DNA from: an uncultured Collinsella sp.
Lineage (GTDB): Bacteria; Actinomycetota; Coriobacteriia; Coriobacteriales; Coriobacteriaceae
Assembly (NCBI GenBank): GCA_902478825.1
Contig: CABSMK010000081.1
Location: forward strand, 1 to 7,728
Direction of reading: 5' to 3'
DNA: 7,728 nucleotides
In this document: piece by piece, positions 1 to 4,610 of the stretch
How positions within the stretch are numbered: position 1 is the first letter of the stretch
Layout: each line of letters begins with the position of its first letter
Program-made: the position numbers and the translations under genes
Notes under the pieces: generated by a model
Told to the model about the DNA's origin: nothing
Database searches by the model: none
Seen by the model: the letters and a program-made list of their open reading frames with translations, nothing else

Positions 1-2
1 CG

Positions 3-374
3 GAGACCAACGGCCTCATGGGCACCAACGACGAGCTGATCACGTTCCACGGCCTTCGCCACACGTTCGCAACGCAGTGGATCCGCCAAGGCGGCGATAT
101 CAAGGCGCTCCAATCGATCCTCGGCCACAAGGACGCCATGGCGACGCTCAACGTCTACGCCGACATCGAGCCCATCTCCAAAATCCATAACATGCTGCGC
201 GCCACGCCGTGCCTTTGGCGCGGGCACCTCGGGCCGAGGGTCGATCCGGGTCCCATGTTCCAACAGAGGATCCAGGAGTCCATCGAGACGCTCCAGGCGT
301 TCGGCTACGGCATCACCGAGCCGGACGACCGAAATATCGCCATACGCGACGTGAAGACGAACAGTTGGCTCTAG
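3..374 (+). CDS. Tyrosine recombinase / integrase, C-terminal fragment (5' end outside window)
   Basis: The reading frame is open to the left edge of the window, so the N-terminal arm-binding and core-binding domains are missing. What remains is the end of a phage-integrase-type catalytic domain. Numbering from the Met at base 18, HGLRH (11-15) supplies the second catalytic Arg and its His, LGH (35-37) the next conserved His, and Tyr47 in LNVYAD (bases 156-158) is the expected nucleophile that forms the 3'-phosphotyrosine link. The family cuts and rejoins DNA to integrate or excise phages and conjugative elements, or to resolve dimers. About 70 residues follow the Tyr, a longer tail than in XerC/XerD, which favours an element-borne integrase. 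No excisionase or attachment site can be identified with confidence. The family call is firm; the element type is unknown. Confidence 0.9.
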   Translation, partial: ETNGLMGTNDELITFHGLRHTFATQWIRQGGDIKALQSILGHKDAMATLNVYADIEPISKIHNMLRATPCLWRGHLGPRVDPGPMFQQRIQESIETLQAFGYGITEPDDRNIAIRDVKTNSWL

Positions 375-430
375 CTCACCGAGTACGCGGCAGTGCTGGG
401 CCCATCCCAACTGAGGTCACGGTGGTCCGA

Positions 431-474
431 TAGGGGCGCCGCCCGCGGCATGCGCCGCGGAGCGGTATCCCCTA
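431..474. repeat. Long imperfect inverted repeat downstream of the integrase
   Basis: Nested arms are visible: TAGGGG (431-436) with CCCCTA (469-474), GCCGC (438-442) with GCGGT (462-466, one G-T pair), and CCGCGG (443-448) with CCGCGG (455-460), closing on CATGCG. No T-tract follows, so it does not look like an ordinary intrinsic terminator. Its place 57 bp after the integrase stop would suit a terminator-like structure or a recombination site, but nothing here decides between these. Confidence 0.4.
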
Positions 475-526
475 CCGAAGGGCGGGGATGCCCTCCGCTT
501 CCAGTTCGGAATCAGCCGTCGGAGGC

Positions 527-574
527 GTTCGGCTGACTGCGGGAACGGCCTGTTCGCTCAATGTGTTCGGCTGA
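527..574. repeat. Pair of 10-bp direct repeats GTTCGGCTGA
   Basis: GTTCGGCTGA occurs at 527-536 and 565-574, a 38-bp repeat period. The first copy also pairs with TCAGCCG at 512-518. Short direct repeats near an integrase can be recombinase or regulator binding sites. Two copies of 10 bp are weak evidence and no function is assigned. Confidence 0.35.
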
Positions 575-700
575 GATCGGAAATCAACCCAACACGAGCC
601 GGACACGCGCCAGACGGCTCTTCCCCGTGCGGCCTTCCCCCTTACGCTCATGTTGCAGGCATGTAACGCCGCAGCGAGCGCGCCTTTTTTGCGCCAGACA

Positions 701-723
701 GGTACAATGATGAACACTGTACC
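701..723 (+). promoter_or_regulatory. Candidate promoter -10 overlapped by an operator-like palindrome, upstream of the ACT gene
   Basis: TACAAT (703-708) matches the sigma-70 -10 consensus at five of six positions. No good -35 is seen at the usual spacing (680-685 reads GCGCCT), so the promoter may need an activator. The -10 lies inside a perfect 6-bp inverted repeat, GGTACA (701-706) and TGTACC (718-723), separated by 11 bp. A dyad over the -10 and start-point region is the usual geometry for a repressor site. The next gene start is 773. The dyad is seen in the sequence; its function is inferred. Confidence 0.4.
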
Positions 724-772
724 GTAGCGGAGCGCGCCCCGCGCGCGCCGCAATCACGCGAAAGGGTTTCCC

Positions 773-1060
773 ATGGCCGAGATCTCGTCCTCCCGTATCG
801 TCATCACCGTCCTTGGCAAGAACCGCCCCGGCATCGTCGCCGGCGTCACCCGTGTCCTAGGCGAGGCCAACGTCGACATCCGCGACATCACGCAGTCCAT
901 TATCGAGGACATCTTCACCATGACCATGCTGGCCGATACCGCCGAGTCCAAGCTCGACTTCGCCGAGCTGCAGAAGGCGCTGGCCGAGGCCGGCGAGCTT
1001 TCGGGCGTCAACGTGTCCATCCAGCGCGAGGACGTCTTCAACTTTATGTACCGCCTGTAG
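773..1060 (+). CDS. ACT-domain protein, UPF0237 family
   Basis: This 95-residue protein is a single ACT domain. The ligand-loop segment GKNRPGIVAGVT (15-26) follows the first beta strand, then come NVDIRDITQS (33-42), a TMTML strand and a C-terminal NFMYRL. Length and pattern match the stand-alone UPF0237 family, a relative of the GcvR-type ACT proteins. These are thought to sense small molecules, usually amino acids, and are not catalytic. The start ATG at 773 has a purine-rich GAAAGGG (760-765) seven bases upstream. Citrate synthase follows 77 bp later on the same strand; the gap holds only a small hairpin without a T-tract (CGAGC/GCTCG, 1061-1075), so co-transcription is likely. In many genomes this family sits beside a UPF0210 (PFL/DUF711) gene, which is absent here. 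The ligand and target are unknown. Confidence 0.88.
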   Translation: MAEISSSRIVITVLGKNRPGIVAGVTRVLGEANVDIRDITQSIIEDIFTMTMLADTAESKLDFAELQKALAEAGELSGVNVSIQREDVFNFMYRL

Positions 1061-1137
1061 CGAGCAAGCCGCTCGGGGCAGCTTGACGTCATATCGTCCA
1101 AGCGCGCGGCCCCAAAGCGGACCGGAGAGGAGCGCGC

Positions 1138-2556
1138 ATGGCCTACGACGCCAAGAAAATCTACTACCGCTTCGACGATCACCTGAGCCGCCTGGTTCTG
1201 GATTACGAGGCGAGCCGTCAGATTTCGCCCGAAAGCGAAAACCTCTACCACGGCCTGCCGACCGCCCCGTACGACGAGGACCTGTTCGTAGAGCACAACG
1301 TCAAGCGCGGCCTGCGCAATGCCGACGGCTCGGGCGTGGTCGCGGGCCTTACCCGCATCTCGGACGTGCACGGCTACAACAAGGTCGACGGCAAAGTCGT
1401 GCCCGATCAGGGCAAGCTCACGCTTCGTGGCTACAGCATCGAGGATCTGGTCAACAACGCCCAGGCCGAGAACCGCTACGGCTACGAAGAGGTCGCCTAT
1501 CTGCTCATCACGGGCTCGCTGCCCACCAAAGAGGAACTCGACGGTTTTTGCGGACGCCTGGGTGCTTTTAGGCACCTGAGCGACGAATACGTCCGCGAGT
1601 TCCCCATGACCACGGTGTCATCGAGCATCATGAATGTGCTCCAGCGCGCCGTGCTGCTGCTCTACGCCTTCGACGCCGAGCCCGACGCCATTACACCCGA
1701 GCACGAAATCGACGTCGCCATCTCCATGCTCGCCCGTCTCCCCCGCATCGCCGCCTTCGCGCATATGGCCTCGGTCGCCAAGCGCCGCGGCTCCGAGGTT
1801 CATGTGCCGCACCCCACACCCGGCCTCTCCACCGCCGAGACCATCCTGCAGGTCCTACGCGGCGGCATGGCATTCACCCGCGACGAGGCCATGCTGCTCG
1901 ACGTGATGCTCATGCTGCATGCCGAGCACGGCGGCGGCAACAACTCCACGTTCGCCTGCCGCGTGCTGTCCTCCTCGGCCACCGACCCGTATTCCGCCTA
2001 CGCCGCGGCTATCGGCTCGCTCAAGGGCCCGCGCCACGGCGGTGCCAATGCCAAGGTCGTGTCTATGCACGAGGATATCCGTGCGCACGTCTCCAATTGG
2101 GAAGACGAGGACGAGGTCGCAGCCTACCTGGGCAAGATCCTCGACAAGCAGGCCTTCGACGGCACGGGCCTCATCTACGGCATGGGCCACGCCGTCTATA
2201 CGCTCAGCGACCCGCGCGCCGAGGTCTGCCGCCGTTACGCGCGCACGCTTGCCGCCAAGAAGGACTTGGGCGAAGAGTTCGCACTCATCGAGCGCATCGA
2301 GCGCCTGGCACCCCAGGTCATGCGCGACCACGGCATGACCAAGCCCATCTGCGCCAACATCGACCTGTACACGGGCTTTATCTACAAGATGCTCGGCGTG
2401 CCCGAAACGCTCTTTACGCCGCTATTCGCCGTCGCCCGCATGGCCGGCTGGTCGGCGCACCGCATGGAAGAGCTCTTCTGCGCGCACCGCATCATCCGCC
2501 CCGCCTACCGCCCGGTGATCGAGCCGCTGGAGTACAAACCGCTCGCCGATCGTTAG
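1138..2556 (+). CDS. gltA: Citrate synthase (citrate/2-methylcitrate synthase family)
   Basis: The enzyme condenses acetyl-CoA with oxaloacetate to citrate in the cytoplasm, the entry to the oxidative branch of the TCA cycle and to 2-oxoglutarate and glutamate synthesis. All signature motifs are present in 472 residues: HAEHGGGN (261-268, substrate-binding His264), GPRHGGAN (catalytic His300), GMGHAVYTLSDPR (catalytic His351, substrate Arg360), NIDLYTG (catalytic Asp409), and the C-terminal MAGWSAHRMEE and RIIRPAYRP segments. About 65 residues precede the LTRISDV strand. The ATG at 1138 has a strong ribosome site, GGAGAGGAG, five bases upstream, so this extended N-terminus appears genuine. 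A strong terminator follows the gene. 2-Methylcitrate synthase activity cannot be excluded from motifs alone, but no propionate-pathway gene is adjacent. The start and the family assignment are both well supported. Confidence 0.95.
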   Translation: MAYDAKKIYYRFDDHLSRLVLDYEASRQISPESENLYHGLPTAPYDEDLFVEHNVKRGLRNADGSGVVAGLTRISDVHGYNKVDGKVVPDQGKLTLRGYSIEDLVNNAQAENRYGYEEVAYLLITGSLPTKEELDGFCGRLGAFRHLSDEYVREFPMTTVSSSIMNVLQRAVLLLYAFDAEPDAITPEHEIDVAISMLARLPRIAAFAHMASVAKRRGSEVHVPHPTPGLSTAETILQVLRGGMAFTRDEAMLLDVMLMLHAEHGGGNNSTFACRVLSSSATDPYSAYAAAIGSLKGPRHGGANAKVVSMHEDIRAHVSNWEDEDEVAAYLGKILDKQAFDGTGLIYGMGHAVYTLSDPRAEVCRRYARTLAAKKDLGEEFALIERIERLAPQVMRDHGMTKPICANIDLYTGFIYKMLGVPETLFTPLFAVARMAGWSAHRMEELFCAHRIIRPAYRPVIEPLEYKPLADR

Positions 2557-2579
2557 GACGCAGACCGTTATAGAACCCG

Positions 2580-2618
2580 AGCGTGGCCAGGGCATCACCG
2601 CCCTCGGCCACGCTTTTT
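2580..2618 (+). terminator. Strong intrinsic terminator after citrate synthase
   Basis: The stem AGCGTGGCC (2580-2588) pairs with GGCCACGCT (2606-2614). Inside it GGGC (2590-2593) pairs with GCCC (2600-2603) around the loop ATCACC. A T5 run (2614-2618) follows. The reverse strand lacks a matching T-run, so it acts only on the plus strand. It lies 24 bp after the citrate synthase stop and ends the ACT-citrate synthase transcript. Confidence 0.92.
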
Positions 2619-2643
2619 ATGCCAGTAAAAAGGATTGCAGCGA

Positions 2644-3486
2644 ATGATTGTTTTTTCCGATATGGATGGAACGCTGTTGACGAGTGACAAGCAGATGAGC
2701 GACGCCACCTGGGCGATGCTCGACGAGCTCGCACGTCGCGGCATTGAGTTTGTACCGTGCACGGGACGTCCGCTGTCGGGCATCTTTGAACCCATCCTCG
2801 CCCATCCCGCCGTGCACTATGCCGTCTGCGCCAATGGCGCCAGCGTCTGGCAGCTCGACGACGATGTGTCCACCGATGCCTCGCGCGCCACGTGTATCTT
2901 GAGCCGTCCACTCGATTGCGGCATCGCCCATCGCATCCATCGCATCGCCGCCGGCCACGATGTGACCTTCGATATCTTCGCGGATGGACAGTGCTTCCTC
3001 CCCCGCCCGCTCTACACGCGCCTGGACGAATTCTGCGGCGGCGACCCCCACATCGCGGCTTCGCTCAAGCGCACACGAACACCGATCGACATGGATATCG
3101 ACAGCAAGATCGACGAGGTCGAGACACTTGAACGCATCGCCATGTACTGGCACGACCCGGCCGATCGCGACGCCATCGCGGCGGCGCTCGACACGCTCGG
3201 AGGCATTGAGGTCACGCGTTCTTACGCCATGAATATCGAGGTCATGGGTGAGGGCGCCACCAAGGGGACGGCTCTCACGTGGCTATGCGACCACCTGGGC
3301 GAGCGTCTCGCCGACGCCTGGGCGTTCGGCGACAACATCAACGACATCCCCATGCTGCAGGCAGCGGGCCGCGGCATGGCAATGATCAACGCCGAGTCCG
3401 AAGACCGCGAGGCCGCCGACGCCATCACCGAATACGACAACGACCACGACGGCGTCGCCCGCACCATCATGGCCGCCCTCGCTTAG
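2644..3486 (+). CDS. Cof-type HAD-family phosphatase (first of two)
   Basis: This 280-residue HAD hydrolase belongs to the Cof/YbiV class, Mg-dependent cytoplasmic enzymes acting on sugar phosphates, FMN, pyridoxal phosphate or similar small phospho-compounds. The motifs are DMDGT (6-10, nucleophile Asp6 and acid Asp8), CTGR (39-42, Thr40), ATKGTA (Lys207) and GDNIND (229-234, metal-binding Asp230 and Asp234). The middle third (about 80-190) is the substrate-selecting cap. The ATG at 2644 is chosen because AAAGGA (2629-2634) lies nine bases before it; the TTG at 2635 in the same frame would sit directly against that site. Only 25 bp separate the upstream terminator from this start, so no independent promoter is evident. 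The gene faces the minus-strand HAD gene. The substrate cannot be told from sequence. Confidence 0.92.
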   Translation: MIVFSDMDGTLLTSDKQMSDATWAMLDELARRGIEFVPCTGRPLSGIFEPILAHPAVHYAVCANGASVWQLDDDVSTDASRATCILSRPLDCGIAHRIHRIAAGHDVTFDIFADGQCFLPRPLYTRLDEFCGGDPHIAASLKRTRTPIDMDIDSKIDEVETLERIAMYWHDPADRDAIAAALDTLGGIEVTRSYAMNIEVMGEGATKGTALTWLCDHLGERLADAWAFGDNINDIPMLQAAGRGMAMINAESEDREAADAITEYDNDHDGVARTIMAALA

Positions 3487-3603
3487 TCATCGGTCAGTCA
3501 CTGGGGACGTTCTTAAACGACTAGTCACTGGGGACACTCTTCGCAAAAAGCTGCAAGGACTGTCCCCCACTGCCGGCAGAAAAAGAACGTCCCCATCTGC
3601 CGG
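3484..3603. repeat. Palindromic intergenic repeat cluster A (REPIN-like)
   Basis: This fills the whole gap between the two convergent HAD genes. Forward units of TAGTCAYYGGGGACG-TTCTT lie at 3495-3514 and 3522-3541 (27-bp period), with a broken half-unit at 3484-3493. Reverse-strand units lie at 3583-3600 and 3559-3577 (diverged). The outer arms TGGGGACGTTCTT (3502-3514) and AAGAACGTCCCCA (3583-3595) are perfect 13-bp inverted repeats. GGGGACA (3530-3536) pairs inside them with TGTCCCC (3561-3567), and CCGGCAG (3573-3579) with CTGCCGG (3597-3603). The half-unit starts at the first HAD gene's TAG stop. The foldback could also serve as a two-way transcription end, but it lacks a clean T-tract. 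Confidence 0.85.
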
Positions 3604-3604
3604 A

Positions 3605-4399
3605 TTAGGAGAAACTCTCCAGCACGCGACGGAGCTCACGTTGGACGGCGTGGTCACGGTTACAACCCACCACGCGATCGGCCACCGCCTTGAGCGCGGG
3701 GCGCGCGTTTTCCATCGCGCAGCCCGTGCCGACAAAGCGAATGATCTCGTAGTCGTTCATCGAGTCGCCAAACGCCATGACCTCGTCGCGTCCAATGCCG
3801 TAATGCTCCGCGAGCTGCGCGATACCCGAGGCCTTCGACACACCAGGCTGCATGGCATCGATCCACGCGTTGCCCGAAGGCGCAAAAGTAAAGAGCTGAC
3901 CAAGTTCGCGCTGTAGCACGTACGCGCTGTCCATAACCGCACTGTCGTCGCAAAAGATACTCGCTTTGATGATATTTACGCTGGGATCGGGCAGCTCCCA
4001 AATGCGCTCGGCATTGGGAAGGTCCTTATCGACCTCACGCACGAACTTGCACTCGTCATCGAGCAGGAAGGACTTGGTTCGGTCAAAGAGCGCAAGATGC
4101 AGATTGGGAAACGTCCTGACGGCTTGGGCGAGCCTTCGAATCGCCAGGTGGGAATACACCTCACGGTCCACCATCTTACCGTCGGCGTAGACCTGGGCGC
4201 CGTTAGCGGCGACAAAGTCCATCTTGTCGCGAACGGGCGCAAAGAACTCGCACAGGCGATCGTAGCGACGACCTGACGATGCGGCGAAATGCACGCCATG
4301 CTCGTGTAGCGCCAGAATCAGTTCGTAGGTCTCGGGAGGCACCTGGCCGTTTTCGTCAAGCAGTGTGCCGTCCATATCGGATGCAATCAGTTTAAACAT
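3605..4399 (-). CDS. Cof-type HAD-family phosphatase (second of two)
   Basis: This 264-residue Cof-type HAD hydrolase carries DMDGT (8-12, nucleophile Asp8 and acid Asp10), ASSGR (40-44, the motif II Ser), VSKASG (Lys189) and GDSMND (211-216, Asp212 and Asp216). A cap domain lies at about 85-185. It should dephosphorylate a small phosphorylated metabolite; which one is not evident. The start ATG (4399-4397) has GGGAG about eight bases upstream in a long hairpin described separately. The TAA stop lies only two bases outside repeat cluster A. Adenine deaminase lies 204 bp upstream on the same strand, but a separate promoter-like pair (4470-4498) suggests its own transcript. It differs from the plus-strand HAD gene across most of its length, so a recent tandem duplication is unlikely. 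Confidence 0.93.
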   Translation of the reverse strand: MFKLIASDMDGTLLDENGQVPPETYELILALHEHGVHFAASSGRRYDRLCEFFAPVRDKMDFVAANGAQVYADGKMVDREVYSHLAIRRLAQAVRTFPNLHLALFDRTKSFLLDDECKFVREVDKDLPNAERIWELPDPSVNIIKASIFCDDSAVMDSAYVLQRELGQLFTFAPSGNAWIDAMQPGVSKASGIAQLAEHYGIGRDEVMAFGDSMNDYEIIRFVGTGCAMENARPALKAVADRVVGCNRDHAVQRELRRVLESFS

Positions 4400-4404
4400 A
4401 GAAA

Positions 4405-4466
4405 AGCTCCCTTCGGGCTTGTTGGAATCGAACGCGTATCCGATTCCAACGTACCCAAAGGGAGCT
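4405..4466 (-). promoter_or_regulatory. Long leader hairpin that contains the ribosome binding site of the second HAD gene
   Basis: In plus-strand coordinates AGCTCCCTT (4405-4413) pairs with AAGGGAGCT (4458-4466), GGG (4415-4417) with CCC (4454-4456), and GTTGGAATCG (4421-4430) with CGATTCCAAC (4441-4450) around a 10-base loop. That makes about 22 pairs with small internal mismatches. Read on the minus strand, the 3' arm ends AAGGGAGC and is followed by TTTTCT and then the ATG. It therefore resembles an intrinsic terminator whose 3' arm is also the ribosome binding site. The structure could attenuate transcription, block translation, or stabilise the 5' end. The pairing is seen; the role is inferred. 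Confidence 0.7.
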
Positions 4467-4469
4467 CAA

Positions 4470-4498
4470 ATAAGACTCCGCGGGCGTAAACGTTACAA
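4470..4498 (-). promoter_or_regulatory. Candidate promoter for the second HAD gene
   Basis: On the minus strand TTGTAA (4498-4493) and TCTTAT (4475-4470) are separated by exactly 17 bp, each matching four of six consensus positions. A start about seven bases on, near 4463, would place the RNA 5' end within the distal arm of the leader hairpin, so the mRNA would open with that structure. The match is moderate. Confidence 0.45.
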
Positions 4499-4559
4499 GG
4501 ACCTGGCAAATAGCTCACACATGCGAGGTCCTACGGTCGCGGCGTCAGGCAGCCCGCCA

Positions 4560-4610
4560 AAGAGTGTCCCCGATGACTAGTCGTTTAAGAACGTCCCCGA
4601 TGACTAGTCG
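4560..4610 (-). repeat. Intergenic repeat cluster B, two tandem units
   Basis: Two minus-strand units lie at 4606-4587 and 4579-4560, again with a 27-bp period. The 18-bp sequence GTCCCCGATGACTAGTCG is exactly duplicated at 4566-4583 and 4593-4610. The stretch 4560-4599 matches cluster A 3502-3541 in reverse orientation at 37 of 40 positions. Each unit carries the 8-bp palindrome GACTAGTC. The repeat overlaps the end of the adenine deaminase gene and supplies its last codon and its stop. Confidence 0.88.

Larger units (their letters stand above)
375..772. other. Non-coding gap of about 400 bp between integrase and ACT gene
   Basis: No convincing gene is present; the frames that are open here have no good ribosome binding site or recognisable product. 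The stretch holds an imperfect inverted repeat (431-474), an inverted repeat TCAGCCG/CGGCTGA (512-518 and 530-536), a 10-bp direct repeat (527-536 and 565-574), a T6 run at 685-690, a palindrome with a -10-like box (701-723) and a GC-rich hairpin GCGCGC-CCC-GCGCGC (732-746). The right part is the promoter and leader of the ACT gene. The left part may contain the end of the integrated element. No tRNA gene was found. Confidence 0.6.

Noticed and set aside
681..690. T6 run as a terminator upstream of the ACT gene
   Set aside because: No adequate inverted repeat precedes it; the flanking GCGCC copies are direct, not inverted.
754..1575. 273-codon minus-strand frame over the ACT gene and the start of citrate synthase
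   Set aside because: Antisense to two well-supported genes, no recognisable product, no ribosome site.
2635..2637. TTG as start of the first HAD gene
   Set aside because: The AAAGGA site would lie directly against it. The ATG at 2644 has proper spacing and puts DMDGT at the expected distance from the N-terminus.
2617..3153. 178-codon minus-strand frame in the first HAD gene
   Set aside because: Complement of the HAD coding frame; the opposite strand carries all four HAD motifs.
2644..4399. The two HAD genes as a recent inverted duplication
   Set aside because: They share only family motifs. Lengths (280 and 264), cap domains and most residues differ, and the similarity is no more than expected for two Cof-type paralogues.
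4421..4433. TTCGATTCC (minus strand), resembling a tRNA T-loop
   Set aside because: The flanking bases do not form a T-stem, and no acceptor, D or anticodon arms can be built. The sequence is explained by the leader hairpin.
4560..4610. Tandem repeats considered as a CRISPR array
   Set aside because: Only two units with a 7-base gap of conserved sequence and no variable spacers. The same unit occurs elsewhere in inverted pairs, and no cas genes are present.
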